64,000 nt of DNA from Paenibacillus silagei (lineage in GTDB: Bacteria > Bacillota > Bacilli > Paenibacillales > Paenibacillaceae). Where the stretch lies: assembly GCF_017874735.1 (NCBI RefSeq), contig NZ_JAGGLV010000010.1, positions 124,001 to 188,000 of the forward strand, given 5' to 3'. Position numbers and translations under genes: made by a program. The notes under the pieces are model-generated. The model did no database searches. It saw nothing but the letters and a program-made list of their open reading frames with translations, and was not told where the DNA came from. Shown one piece after another: positions 9,276-18,180 of the stretch; the stretch's first letter is position 1; every line of letters begins with the position of its first letter.

Positions 9276-10148
9276 TCAGCCTTTCACCGAACCGATCACG
9301 AGCCCTTTCACGAAGTACTTCTGTAAGTAAGGATACAGGAAGACGATCGGCCCGATGGTTACGATGGCTGTCGCCATCTTGACCGACTCCGAAGGAAGCG
9401 TAACGTCGCTTGTTCCGGCCAGCATGGCCATATCGTTCAGCATACTGATCTCCGATTGCATCTGCAGAAGCATGAATTGCAGCGGGTACAGGTCTTTCGT
9501 GTCAATCAGCATGATCGCATTCCACCAGTTGTTCCAATAATCCAGTCCATAGAAGAGGGCAATCGTCGCCAGTACCGGTTTACATAACGGAAGATAAATC
9601 TTAAAGGCAATGACAATATCACTGGCTCCGTCGATGGTGGCCGATTCCCGCAGCGAGTCAGGAATGCCGTTCATGAAATTGCGCACCAGGAAGAGGTTGA
9701 ACGGGCTGAACAGCAGCGACGGAATAATCAGGGCGAGAATATTATCGGTTAATCCGAGCGCACGGTTCATCAGATACCAGGGCACAATACCGGCTGAGAA
9801 AATCATGGTAATGAAAAAGTAAAGGGCCAGCAGATTGCGGTACCTCACATTTTTGTTCGCCAGGGTATAGCCTGCCATAGAAGTAATCAGCAGGGCCAGC
9901 GTCGTACCGACGAGGGTGACGAAGATAGAAATGCCGTAGCTCTGAATGACCTGGGAGCCGCTCGTGAAGATCAGCTTATAGGCATACAGTGAGAATTTCT
10001 CCGGAAACAGGCTGTAGCCGTTCTTAAGAATAGCATCCTCATCCGTGATCGAGATCATCAGCACGAGCAGCATCGGAAGCAGGCATAGTGCCGAATAGAC
10101 CGCAGTCAGCGTGTACATGACCGTCCTGCTGATTGAAATTCTTTTCAT
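9276..10148 (-). CDS. Carbohydrate ABC transporter permease (YtcP/LplC-like)
   Basis: 290 residues with six predicted transmembrane segments. The cytoplasmic EAA loop is visible as RESATIDGASDIVIAFKIYLPL, where the ABC ATPase docks, and the C-terminus YLQKYFVKGLVIGSVKG is characteristic of the MalG/LplC group. It partners with the adjacent permease. No ATPase gene is present in the operon, as usual for systems that share an MsmX-type ATPase encoded elsewhere. AAGGAGG lies 7 bases before the ATG; the gap to the upstream permease is 21 bases. Confidence 0.92.
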   Translation of the reverse strand: MKRISISRTVMYTLTAVYSALCLLPMLLVLMISITDEDAILKNGYSLFPEKFSLYAYKLIFTSGSQVIQSYGISIFVTLVGTTLALLITSMAGYTLANKNVRYRNLLALYFFITMIFSAGIVPWYLMNRALGLTDNILALIIPSLLFSPFNLFLVRNFMNGIPDSLRESATIDGASDIVIAFKIYLPLCKPVLATIALFYGLDYWNNWWNAIMLIDTKDLYPLQFMLLQMQSEISMLNDMAMLAGTSDVTLPSESVKMATAIVTIGPIVFLYPYLQKYFVKGLVIGSVKG

Positions 10149-10169
10149 TAATACTCCTCCTTCCCGGAT

Positions 10170-11105
10170 TTAATATAATGCACCGTCTTTGAAGTACTTA
10201 CGGGTAATGGCATTGGTACCAAAGACAAGGATGAATCCGATAACCGACTGGAACAGTCCCACGGCCATGGCTTCGGAAGGGTCGCCGATCTGGCGCAAGG
10301 AGCGGAATACATACGTATCGATAATATCCGTAGTTGAATACAGGGTGCCGTTGTCCCCGATGAGCGCATAGATCATCCCGAAATCACCATACATAATTTT
10401 GCCGACTGAGAGCATCGTCAGAATAATAACCGTTGGCATCATTAGCGGAAGTGTGATCCGGAAGCACATCTGCAGGCGGTTCGCCCCGTCAATTTCTGCT
10501 GCTTCATACAACGTCTCGTCGATGCCGGTAATGGTCGCCAGGTAGATGATGGCACTCATGCCGGCGCCCTTCCAGACATGCATAATGGTTAGAATCGCCG
10601 GCCAGGACTGGGCTTCGGTATACCAGTTCACGGAGGTCATTCCGAATTGGTTCAGGATTCTATTGATTACGCCCATATCCATGGAGAACAGTGCATACAG
10701 CACATAGCTGATGACGATCCATGAGATGAAGTTCGGGAATAACATCAGCGACTGGCTGATCTTCACAAACAGCTTCTTGCGCAGCTCGTTCAGCACCAGT
10801 GCAATGGCCAGCGCCATCAGCGTACCGAAAACAATAAACAGTAAATTAAGGTAAATGGTATTAAAGGTAACTGTAAGCGCTTTATTGGAACGGAAGAAAA
10901 ACTCAAAGTTTTTGAAGCCGACCCATTCGCTATGGAAAATTCCTTTTGTATAATTGAAGCGCTGAAAAGCAATAACCATATAAGGATAGGTCATATAGCC
11001 GAAAATAAACGTGTATGCCATGGCCGGCAAAACCAACAAATAGGATGTGCCATTCCTGCGGATGTCTGACAGTATGCCGAGCCTTGGACGCCGTTTTTTC
11101 TTCAA
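10170..11105 (-). CDS. Carbohydrate ABC transporter permease (LplB-like)
   Basis: 311 residues, first gene of the operon. Six predicted transmembrane helices follow a basic N-terminus (KKKRRPRLG). The EAA loop reads LYEAAEIDGANRLQMCFRIT, and the FKNFEFFFRS segment before the second helix is typical of LplB/YteP permeases. The start is TTG at 11105, with G-rich Shine-Dalgarno sequence (GGGGGGAACAGGAA) directly upstream; no better start exists. It is transcribed away from the AraC regulator at 11332, so the 226-base gap carries both promoters. Confidence 0.9.
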   Translation of the reverse strand: MKKKRRPRLGILSDIRRNGTSYLLVLPAMAYTFIFGYMTYPYMVIAFQRFNYTKGIFHSEWVGFKNFEFFFRSNKALTVTFNTIYLNLLFIVFGTLMALAIALVLNELRKKLFVKISQSLMLFPNFISWIVISYVLYALFSMDMGVINRILNQFGMTSVNWYTEAQSWPAILTIMHVWKGAGMSAIIYLATITGIDETLYEAAEIDGANRLQMCFRITLPLMMPTVIILTMLSVGKIMYGDFGMIYALIGDNGTLYSTTDIIDTYVFRSLRQIGDPSEAMAVGLFQSVIGFILVFGTNAITRKYFKDGALY

Positions 11106-11195
11106 TTCCTGTTCCCCCCTATTTGTTTGTTGTAGATGACTGTTGCCTTGATTTCAGCTTAGCTATAGCCGCAGTAAGAGTCTATTTTAAAAGTT

Positions 11196-11250
11196 AGCAA
11201 ACGCTTTCAAATTCGCTCACGAGGCTTTCAAAAAAACGGAATGGCTTTCA
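11196..11250. promoter_or_regulatory. Three GCTTTCA direct repeats and a cre-like box between the ABC operon and its AraC regulator
   Basis: GCTTTCA occurs at 11203-11209, 11224-11230 and 11244-11250, spaced 21 and 20 bp, two helical turns apart. That spacing suits a dimeric AraC-type activator on one DNA face. The first copy overlaps AGCAAACGCTTTCA (11196-11209), which matches the CcpA cre consensus at all but two specified positions. Both regulator binding and carbon catabolite control are inferred. Confidence 0.45.
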
Positions 11251-11331
11251 TTTTCGCCTGATTCAGTACCGTTTCAGCCGGAAATGTACTATATTTAGAA
11301 ATGATACCGAGCAGCAGGGGAGGAATACAGC

Positions 11332-13656
11332 ATGCGGGCAACCATCAAGCGGCTTGTTCGATACAAGGCCTTTCAAAAACTCACCATTTCATATTTCCTG
11401 CTCGTCTTGTTAACTGTAAGCCTGCTGTCCAGTGTACTCTTCTCCTTGTTCTCCCGAAGCGCCATCAAGGAGATCGAACGCAATTCCCGGGCCATGTTAT
11501 CCCAGATCACTTATGCCTCGGATGTCGTCTATAATCAGGTTATGACGATCGGGAATACATTGCTGATTCAACCGGAGATCCTGTCTTTTCTGGATGAGAC
11601 GGTGGAGAATAAGGTGAGCAATTACCATATTCATCAGCAAATCGAACAGATTGCCAATCTGAACCCGTATATTCACAGCATCGGAATCCACCGGCCTTCT
11701 ACAGGCACGACCATCGATACCGCCGGACTTCCGTTCGACGCATCGCTCACCGCGCTCAGTGCGAAACAGTATATGGAGTTCAATCCGCGCAGCCTGAAGG
11801 TTGCGGGCCGGAATAACGGCAGGCCGTTACAGTTCCTGACCTTCTTGCTGTATCCGAATTTCGCATACCAGACCGGAGGCAGTCCGCTGATCTATATCAA
11901 TGTGGAGGAACAGTCGATTCTGACGACGATCCGCAAGATCGGCAAAGCGGACGCGGCCAAGAATGTCTTCGTGATCAATAATGAAGGTAAAGTGCTGTCT
12001 CATACCGATTCCAATCTGTTCCTGGATGACTTATCCGGGGAGGAGTATGTACGGACCATATTAATAGAGAACCAACCGGAGAACAGCTTCACCACAACGA
12101 TCGCAAACGAAATGAATCTGGTCACTTATGTGAAATCAGAGGAACTGGACTGGTATTTTGTAAGCGTTTCACCGTATTCTGAGCTCATCACTGACATTGA
12201 CCAGCTCCGGGGGATTACGCTGTTGGTCACAGCCGGTATTGTACTTGCAGGTCTGTTGATCTCTATCCTGTTGACCTCGAACATGAATAAGCCCTTATCG
12301 GCGCTGCTGGAGAAGGTCATGCCGAGCCCAGTCAAACCCGCATCAGGCCTGGCGCTGATTGATGAATACAAGATGGTGACCGAGGTGTTCCACTCCTATC
12401 ATGAACGTGAGAAATCGATGCAGTTCGTTATCAGCCATTCCTCCCGGACGGTCCGTGAGCATTATCTTCATGCCTTGCTGCGTGGTCAATCCCTGGAGGA
12501 CTCGGTCTCAAGCGAGATGATTAAGGAGATTGGCGAAGAGGTTGCAGGGCCGTTCTTCGGCGTGCTGGTGTTCAAGATTAATGAGCTTGAGCCTGCAGGG
12601 GAGAGGGTAGAGGGGAAACAGCAGTCTTTGCTGCGCTTCGCACTTGGGAATATCGCCAAAGAGCTGTTGGAGCATATCGGCCCCTGCGATGTTCTTATTA
12701 TGGGAGGAAACGAAGCTGCCGCCATCCTTCAATACACGAAAAATCAGCTTCCGGAGGAACTGGTGCCTGCCTTGCGTAATGTTCAGAGCTTCCTGAGCCG
12801 TTACTTCAAGGTGACTGTATCGATAGGTGTAGGAGATGTATCCTTTGGCAAGGGGAATATTCCGTCCTCGTATACATCAGCCCAGCAGTATGTGAAATAC
12901 CGCTTAATCTATGGGAAAGAAGCGATTCTGGACGCGGCAGCGACACGGCACCATGTGTTAACGGCCTTAAGCTATCCCGCCGCCTGCGAGAAGAAGCTAA
13001 TTGAGGCCGTGCAGCAGGGCAAACCGGAGCCTATTGCTAGCGCCATCGAAGAATTTATCGATACTATATCCGGCGGATCTGTGCATCAGATCATCACCTT
13101 CAGCACGCAGCTCATGTTGTCTTTGCTTAAAGCTTTTGATTATTTGCAGCATGTGCCGGATTCTAATTTCAATGACTATCTGCAGGCGGTAACCGAAATT
13201 GAAGGCGCTGAGGATTTGACGGAGATCCGTAACCTGTTTAACCGCTATTGCTCCACCATCTGCAAATTAATTGAAGACAAGAACCACTGGATGAATGCCA
13301 AGAAGCATAATAGTCTCATTGAAAAAGTGCAGAATTATGTCCATGAGCACTATGCTGAGCCTAACATCTCCCTTGATCTGGTGTCCAAAATCGCCGGACT
13401 CTCCCCCAGCTATCTGGGCAAGCTGTTCAAAGGAGCGACCGGGCAATCCTTCAGTGAATACCTGAACAACACCCGGCTGGACAAAGCGAAGGAGCTGCTT
13501 GCTGCAACTCCTGACACGGCGGCTAAGATCAGTGAAGCGGTCGGGATCTACAACATCACTTACTTCTCCACCCTGTTCAAGAAAAAGTACGGGCTGACCC
13601 CTTCGGCCTTCCGTGAGCAGGAGGCGGTGAAAAGCATTGTAGGTGATGAAGAGTGA
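11332..13656 (+). CDS. Membrane-bound AraC family transcriptional regulator
   Basis: 774 residues. Transmembrane helix 1 (about 17-40) and helix 2 (about 298-320) enclose an extracellular, Cache-like sensor region. A long cytoplasmic part follows, ending in two helix-turn-helix motifs of the AraC type (about 670-770: NISLDLVSKIAGLSPSYLGKL and IYNITYFSTLFKKKYGLTPS). There is no kinase domain. This one-component architecture is common in Paenibacillus and is usually encoded next to the sugar transporter it controls. Its divergent position from the permease-lipoprotein-GH130 operon suggests it senses that sugar, perhaps through the binding lipoprotein, and activates the operon. The ATG follows GGGGAGG. 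Confidence 0.9.
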   Translation: MRATIKRLVRYKAFQKLTISYFLLVLLTVSLLSSVLFSLFSRSAIKEIERNSRAMLSQITYASDVVYNQVMTIGNTLLIQPEILSFLDETVENKVSNYHIHQQIEQIANLNPYIHSIGIHRPSTGTTIDTAGLPFDASLTALSAKQYMEFNPRSLKVAGRNNGRPLQFLTFLLYPNFAYQTGGSPLIYINVEEQSILTTIRKIGKADAAKNVFVINNEGKVLSHTDSNLFLDDLSGEEYVRTILIENQPENSFTTTIANEMNLVTYVKSEELDWYFVSVSPYSELITDIDQLRGITLLVTAGIVLAGLLISILLTSNMNKPLSALLEKVMPSPVKPASGLALIDEYKMVTEVFHSYHEREKSMQFVISHSSRTVREHYLHALLRGQSLEDSVSSEMIKEIGEEVAGPFFGVLVFKINELEPAGERVEGKQQSLLRFALGNIAKELLEHIGPCDVLIMGGNEAAAILQYTKNQLPEELVPALRNVQSFLSRYFKVTVSIGVGDVSFGKGNIPSSYTSAQQYVKYRLIYGKEAILDAAATRHHVLTALSYPAACEKKLIEAVQQGKPEPIASAIEEFIDTISGGSVHQIITFSTQLMLSLLKAFDYLQHVPDSNFNDYLQAVTEIEGAEDLTEIRNLFNRYCSTICKLIEDKNHWMNAKKHNSLIEKVQNYVHEHYAEPNISLDLVSKIAGLSPSYLGKLFKGATGQSFSEYLNNTRLDKAKELLAATPDTAAKISEAVGIYNITYFSTLFKKKYGLTPSAFREQEAVKSIVGDEE

Positions 13657-13734
13657 TTATTTCCCGCTTAAAAAACGGTCCGTTTGCGTAGCGTCCATCT
13701 AAGTGCTTACGTTGATCCTGCTCCGCAATAAAAA

Positions 13735-13774
13735 AGCTGTCCCAAGCAGCCATTTCATGGCTTTGGGAACAGCT
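13735..13774. terminator. Bidirectional intrinsic terminator
   Basis: Stem AGCTGTCCCAAGCAGCCAT / ATGGCTTTGGGAACAGCT with small mismatches, flanked by A-run and T-run. It separates the AraC regulator from the convergent ABC-2 permease gene. Confidence 0.85.
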
Positions 13775-13809
13775 CTTTTCTTCGTATGATTTGAGACGAT
13801 CCGGTCCGC

Positions 13810-14526
13810 TTATGGCTGCTCCGCATATCTCCACCAGGCGAAGGTTCCGGCGATTCCGATAATCCCGGTATACGCAACAATGATGATACTGCTCAGCTGC
13901 AGCGAACCGGTGCTTAGAAATACCGACGGGATGGTCCATGGGAAATAGGGTGCAAATCCGAAGGAGCTGAGCACATTGGACAGAATGACGATGATCAGGA
14001 TGAGCCCCAGGGGAGCCAGATAGCCCTTGGTCACATTAGCCAACAGAATGCTTGGCGCAGTCACCAAAATGAATAGCAGCGAGGTAATGAGGAACTTAAG
14101 GAACAAGCTCCAAATGAAAGCGGCGGACCCGCCTGCAACACCGAGGATAGCTCCTACGGCAAGACCTACGGCAAACATATAGATGGACAGCAGCAGGCAC
14201 CATGCTAAAATGACCAGAAACTTGGACAATACAATTTTCGCCCGGGAAATGGGCTTGGCCAGTAAATCCTTGATGGTCCGGTCCGAAAATTCCCGTCCGA
14301 ATACCCATGCCGCCACAAAGGTGTAGCCGATCAGTCCCAGCGGGGCAAGCGTCTCCAGCAATCCGTTTAAATACGTTTCCCAGGTAACACCGCCGGCTTC
14401 ACTGGATAATACATTTCCGACGCCCATCATGATGGGCCCGAAGCCTAGAACGAGGAACATAATCCAGAACACATTCGAGCGGATAATCTTGCGAAGCTCA
14501 CAATGTAACACCGATAGAATATTCAT
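13810..14526 (-). CDS. ABC-2 type permease of a bacitracin/lantibiotic-type transporter
   Basis: 238 residues with six predicted transmembrane helices, no signal peptide and the small size typical of BcrB/lantibiotic-immunity permeases. The cytoplasmic segment FSDRTIKDLLAKPISRAKI matches ABC-2 membrane proteins, where a SDRTxxxLLxxPxxR motif follows helix 2. Its start overlaps the stop of the ATPase gene by one base (TAATG), so the two are translationally coupled and form one transporter. Export of, or protection from, a membrane-active peptide is inferred from the two-component system upstream. Confidence 0.88.
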   Translation of the reverse strand: MNILSVLHCELRKIIRSNVFWIMFLVLGFGPIMMGVGNVLSSEAGGVTWETYLNGLLETLAPLGLIGYTFVAAWVFGREFSDRTIKDLLAKPISRAKIVLSKFLVILAWCLLLSIYMFAVGLAVGAILGVAGGSAAFIWSLFLKFLITSLLFILVTAPSILLANVTKGYLAPLGLILIIVILSNVLSSFGFAPYFPWTIPSVFLSTGSLQLSSIIIVAYTGIIGIAGTFAWWRYAEQP

Positions 14527-15476
14527 TATTTAATCCCCCTGTTAACCCCGATGGTGCGGAGAAAATAGCCTTCCAGATCCTCTGTAACCACCCGAAGTGA
14601 CGTTGGCGGCTGATTGCTTTGCACGAGCAGTTCGGCCAGCCGTTCCGGATGATCTGCCGCATGTTCGTTGGTTAGTTTAACAGCGCCGTCCGCCGTATCC
14701 ACAAAGTCATAGCCATTCGCCTCCAGCACCTTCTTTAAGGCAGGCTTGTTCCGGCCGTTCACGACCAGGCTTTTCTCCAAGGACTGCTCCAGCTTATCCA
14801 TTGCGACCTCTTGCACCAGCTGACCGCCATGAATAATCCCAATCCGTGTGGACACCTTCGAGAGCTCCTCTAACAGATGGCTGGATATAAACACCGTGAT
14901 GCCGAAATTGTGCGCCAGATTATATAACATATTCCGTATCTCTGCTACGCCTGCGGGATCAAGACCGTTGATCGGCTCGTCCAGGATCAGAATCTCCGGG
15001 TTGTGAATCATCGCTTTGGCCAGTCCCAGGCGCTGCTTGTTCCCGAGGGAGAGATGCTTTGCTTTTTTCTTTTTGTGCGGCTCCAGCCCCAGCTTATAGA
15101 TCACCTGAGATACGGCATCCTTGTCCGGGACTCCTTGCATACGTCTTGCGATCTCCAGATTCTCCGTTACAGTCAGATCCGGATAAAAGGTCGCCTCCTC
15201 CAAATACCCGACTTTGCTCCATAATTTAGAGTTTCCGGCGTCGACCTTCTCACCTAACATATAGAGCGAGCCCGAGTTAGGCTTGATCATCGCCAGCAGC
15301 ATCTTGATCGTCGTTGTCTTCCCGGCGCCGTTCAGTCCCAGGAATCCGAAGATCTCACCCCGGGTGACCTCCAGCGAAAGATTGTTTAATATGGTATAGT
15401 CGCCAAACCTTTTGTACACTCCGTCAATTTGTATCGCGGGCGTGCTGCCGATTCTTTTCTTGGATAGAATACTCAT
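14526..15476 (-). CDS. ABC transporter ATPase (BcrA-like)
   Basis: 316 residues, cytoplasmic. Walker A is GLNGAGKTTT, the Q-loop/LEEATFYPDLTVTENL region follows, the signature is LSLGNKQRLG and Walker B is ILILDEPINGLDP, with a switch His in FISSHLLEEL. The C-terminal extension of about 90 residues is typical of BcrA/drug-resistance ATPases. It powers the permease encoded immediately downstream. The gene lies 121 bases after the sensor kinase; that gap contains an inverted repeat GTTGTA-N6-TACAAC, so it may have its own inducible promoter. Confidence 0.92.
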   Translation of the reverse strand: MSILSKKRIGSTPAIQIDGVYKRFGDYTILNNLSLEVTRGEIFGFLGLNGAGKTTTIKMLLAMIKPNSGSLYMLGEKVDAGNSKLWSKVGYLEEATFYPDLTVTENLEIARRMQGVPDKDAVSQVIYKLGLEPHKKKKAKHLSLGNKQRLGLAKAMIHNPEILILDEPINGLDPAGVAEIRNMLYNLAHNFGITVFISSHLLEELSKVSTRIGIIHGGQLVQEVAMDKLEQSLEKSLVVNGRNKPALKKVLEANGYDFVDTADGAVKLTNEHAADHPERLAELLVQSNQPPTSLRVVTEDLEGYFLRTIGVNRGIK

Positions 15477-15510
15477 TCTTCCTCCGACCTCCTGCTTGGT
15501 TCCAGTGATT

Positions 15511-15558
15511 GTTGTATCCTGCTACAACCTATTGTCACATCCAAACATGAAGCTTCAT
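15511..15558 (-). promoter_or_regulatory. Candidate promoter/operator of the BcrAB-like transporter
   Basis: Between the kinase and ATPase genes lie GTTGTATCCTGCTACAAC (15511-15528, perfect 6-bp arms, 6-bp spacer) and a 12-bp perfect palindrome ATGAAGCTTCAT (15547-15558). On the minus strand GTGACA followed after 16 bases by TACAAC could be a weak promoter overlapping the inverted repeat. Binding by the linked response regulator is inferred. Confidence 0.35.
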
Positions 15559-15597
15559 TAAAGGAAAAATAAACAGATCTGAAGAGAATATAAAAAA

Positions 15598-16641
15598 CTA
15601 TAAAGGCAGACTGAATCGGATCCCCAGACCGCCATACTCCGAGGAGAAGGCCGTAATCTCGCCTCCATGATGCTCAATTATCGACTTACAGCTGGCCAGC
15701 CCCAGCCCGAGTCCGCCCTTGCGGATCTGCCGCGACGGATCCACCGTGAAGAATTTGAGGAACAGTGAAGACATGTCCTGATCCGGTACGCCAATTCCAT
15801 TATCTTCTATTTGAAAATAGGCATGATGCTCCCGCAGATATCCGGTCATATACACCTTCAGATCCGGCTTCCCGCCATATCTAACGGCATTGCTGAACAG
15901 GTTGCCGAACACCCGGCGGAGCATCGGTTCATTCACCGTCAGCCATATGCTGTCCGTGAAGGAATGGCGGCAAACCAGTTCAATATCAAGTCCCGCCAGC
16001 TCATACTCATATTCAAAAGCAATGTCTGCGAATAGTTCTGTCGCCTTTACAGGCTTGGCGGTCATGGATTCAAGCTCCGATTTTTCTTTGGTGAAGCTGG
16101 AGAAATCATTGAGGAGCTCCACCATATAGGCGGACTTCCGCTGAATTAATTCATAATATTCCTGCTTCTCAGCTTCGGGTAAGTTCTGGTGTGTAGCCAG
16201 CAGTTCAGTGAAGCCGTTAATCGAGGTCAGGGGTGTCTTCAAATCGTGGGCGATGGCGGCAAGCATATCGGTCTGTTCTCTGTGGGCGAGCTGAAGCCGA
16301 TGCTCCATCTTATTGAAGTGATTATATAGCTCTCCGATCTCGTCCTTACGCTTCAAAGCCAGCGGAGGCAGGGGACGGACCACATTGACTTCCTCCAGCC
16401 GGGCATTCAGACGCCGGATGGGCTGCTCGATGCGGAAGTGAATATAGATGATCAGAATGGAAAATATGCAGCCGGCGATGACGAAGATGGGCAGCAGTAA
16501 TACTACATATGGTGAGTCCAGCAAAGTGGTACGTATGGGGGAATATACGGCAAAGATAAACTTTAAATACAAACCAATCGAGAACATCAGAATCAGCAGC
16601 ATCAGCAGGAATAACAGGGGAAGCTTGATTTTCAGTTTCAT
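15598..16641 (-). CDS. HAMP-containing sensor histidine kinase
   Basis: 347 residues. Two transmembrane helices (about 5-30 and 45-68) flank a very short external loop, then a HAMP linker, a HisKA domain (AAIAHDLKTPLTS, with the phosphorylated His) and a HATPase domain (N box NLFSNAVRYG, G1 DNGIGVP, G2 GGLGLGLASC). The short extracellular loop means it probably senses within or at the membrane, as in cell-envelope stress kinases. It follows its response regulator gene with a single base between them. It likely controls the BcrAB-like transporter downstream. Confidence 0.92.
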   Translation of the reverse strand: MKLKIKLPLLFLLMLLILMFSIGLYLKFIFAVYSPIRTTLLDSPYVVLLLPIFVIAGCIFSILIIYIHFRIEQPIRRLNARLEEVNVVRPLPPLALKRKDEIGELYNHFNKMEHRLQLAHREQTDMLAAIAHDLKTPLTSINGFTELLATHQNLPEAEKQEYYELIQRKSAYMVELLNDFSSFTKEKSELESMTAKPVKATELFADIAFEYEYELAGLDIELVCRHSFTDSIWLTVNEPMLRRVFGNLFSNAVRYGGKPDLKVYMTGYLREHHAYFQIEDNGIGVPDQDMSSLFLKFFTVDPSRQIRKGGLGLGLASCKSIIEHHGGEITAFSSEYGGLGIRFSLPL

Positions 16642-16642
16642 C

Positions 16643-17338
16643 CTATTGCTCTCTTTCCGTGTATTTATAGCCTATGCCCCAAATGGTTTTGATGAAGTGT
16701 TGCTCAGGACCCAGCTTCTTGCGGATATTCTTGATATGAACCGTTACGGTATTGATCTCTCCGTATTCATCTCCCCAGACGTTCTCATAGATCTGCTCCC
16801 GGCTCAGTACCTGGTTGGGGTGACGCATCAGGACAGACAGAATTTGAAATTCCTTCGCGGATAAGTCGAGTTTCCGGCTGTAGAGGAAGGCTTCATACGT
16901 TTTGTCATTCAAAATAAGCGGAGCATCGGCCTTGTCTTTGGCAGGACTAAGCTCGCCCCACTCTTTGTGCAGCCTGTCCACTTTGCGGAAATGAGCCTTG
17001 ATCCTGGAGGCCAGCTCCTGAATACTGAACGGCTTGGTCATGTAATCATCCGCGCCGATTTCGAGACCGACAATTTTATCAATGTCCTGATCCCGTGCGC
17101 TTAACAACATAATCGGAACATTATAAGACGACCGGATCGTTCTGCAGACATCCAGTCCGCTCATATCTGGCATGACGACATCGAGAACAATGAAATCAAT
17201 AGGGTGATCCTCCACCGCAGATAGGGCTTCTCTCCCGGAGCTTGCCGTAATTACAGCGAATTGCTCGTACCTTAGCGTCTTGGTGATGAGTTTTACGATT
17301 TCTTCATCATCGTCGACAACTAATATTGTTTTTGACAT
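16643..17338 (-). CDS. OmpR-family response regulator
   Basis: 231 residues. The receiver domain has the acidic pair (VVDDDEE), phospho-acceptor Asp in FIVLDVVMPDMSG, the Thr/Ser switch (LLSARD) and Lys in DDYMTKPF. The C-terminal winged helix (about 130-231) ends in VTVHIKNIRKKLGPEQHFIKTIWGIGYKY, split here only by family wording: recognition helix then the GIGYKY hairpin. It is first in the bcr-like operon, with a good promoter on the minus strand at 17375-17403. It partners with the adjacent kinase to control the downstream ABC transporter. Confidence 0.93.
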   Translation of the reverse strand: MSKTILVVDDDEEIVKLITKTLRYEQFAVITASSGREALSAVEDHPIDFIVLDVVMPDMSGLDVCRTIRSSYNVPIMLLSARDQDIDKIVGLEIGADDYMTKPFSIQELASRIKAHFRKVDRLHKEWGELSPAKDKADAPLILNDKTYEAFLYSRKLDLSAKEFQILSVLMRHPNQVLSREQIYENVWGDEYGEINTVTVHIKNIRKKLGPEQHFIKTIWGIGYKYTEREQ

Positions 17339-17374
17339 TTAACTACCTCCCGGGCACTTACCATGCTGATATCC

Positions 17375-17403
17375 ATCATAATTCCTTAACCTTGTTGTTG
17401 CAA
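17375..17403 (-). promoter_or_regulatory. Sigma-A-type promoter of the minus-strand two-component operon
   Basis: Read on the minus strand, TTGCAA (17403-17398), a 17-base spacer and TATGAT (17380-17375) make a near-consensus housekeeping promoter about 40 bases before the response regulator start. Confidence 0.6.
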
Positions 17404-17413
17404 TCCTTGCCAA

Positions 17414-17425
17414 AATGGTACCATT
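17414..17425. promoter_or_regulatory. 12-bp palindrome between divergent regulator genes
   Basis: AATGGTACCATT is a perfect palindrome located between the two divergent response regulator genes, just upstream of the minus-strand -35 box. It could be a shared operator; no binding protein can be assigned. Confidence 0.3.
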
Positions 17426-17482
17426 AGCTGACGGGCGTATAGAATGGCCTGCTAAGTATACTGACAGAAAGGGCTGCGAATC

Positions 17483-18166
17483 ATGAATAGGAACATCTTT
17501 ATTATTGAGGATGACGCTCTGCTTCTGGAAGCGCTTCGAGAAAGCTTAAGCCAGTGGTCCTATGAAGTAAGCAGCCCCAGTGATTTTGCTGGGGTGATGG
17601 AAGCCTTTGCTGAGCATCGGCCGCATCTGGTGATTATAGATATCCAGCTTCCCAAATTCGATGGCTTTCATTGGTGCAGGGAGATCCGGGCCGTGTCCAA
17701 GGTTCCGATTATTTTTCTGTCCTCCAGAGATCATCCAACGGATATGATCATGGCGATGAACCTAGGGGCGGACGATTACGTCCAGAAGCCTTTTCATATG
17801 GATGTCCTGCTTGCCAAGGTTCAGGCGGTACTGCGCCGCACGTATACGTATGAAGAGGTATCCCCGGATATGATGGAGTGGAATCAGGCACTGATTGATG
17901 TACACAGCGGCGAAATTTATAAGGATGGGAAGACCATTAGCCTGACGAGAAATGAATTGCTGATTCTGGCGGCGTTAGTCCGGTCTAATCATAAGATCGT
18001 CTCCCGTCATGAACTGATGAAGAAGCTGTGGGACGATGATCAATATGTGAATGACAATACGCTCACTGCCAACATCACCAGGTTACGGCAACAGCTTGCT
18101 GCTCTCCAATTAGCTGAAGGGATTGTCACCAAAAAAGGTCTTGGCTATATGGCCGTCACGCTGTAG
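17483..18166 (+). CDS. BceR-like response regulator
   Basis: 227 residues, OmpR family. The receiver has IIEDDALL, acceptor Asp in LVIIDIQLPKFDG and the Lys in DDYVQKPF; the winged helix ends in NDNTLTANITRLRQQL and GLGYMAV. The IFIIEDD start, the HWCREIR helix and the NDNTLT motif are typical of BceR/YvcP regulators of antimicrobial-peptide detoxification pumps. It is followed 14 bases later by a short intramembrane-sensing kinase and then a BceAB-type transporter, the standard order of this module. GAAAGGG precedes the ATG. Confidence 0.93.
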   Translation: MNRNIFIIEDDALLLEALRESLSQWSYEVSSPSDFAGVMEAFAEHRPHLVIIDIQLPKFDGFHWCREIRAVSKVPIIFLSSRDHPTDMIMAMNLGADDYVQKPFHMDVLLAKVQAVLRRTYTYEEVSPDMMEWNQALIDVHSGEIYKDGKTISLTRNELLILAALVRSNHKIVSRHELMKKLWDDDQYVNDNTLTANITRLRQQLAALQLAEGIVTKKGLGYMAVTL

Positions 18167-18180
18167 GAGGGAGGTATCCG

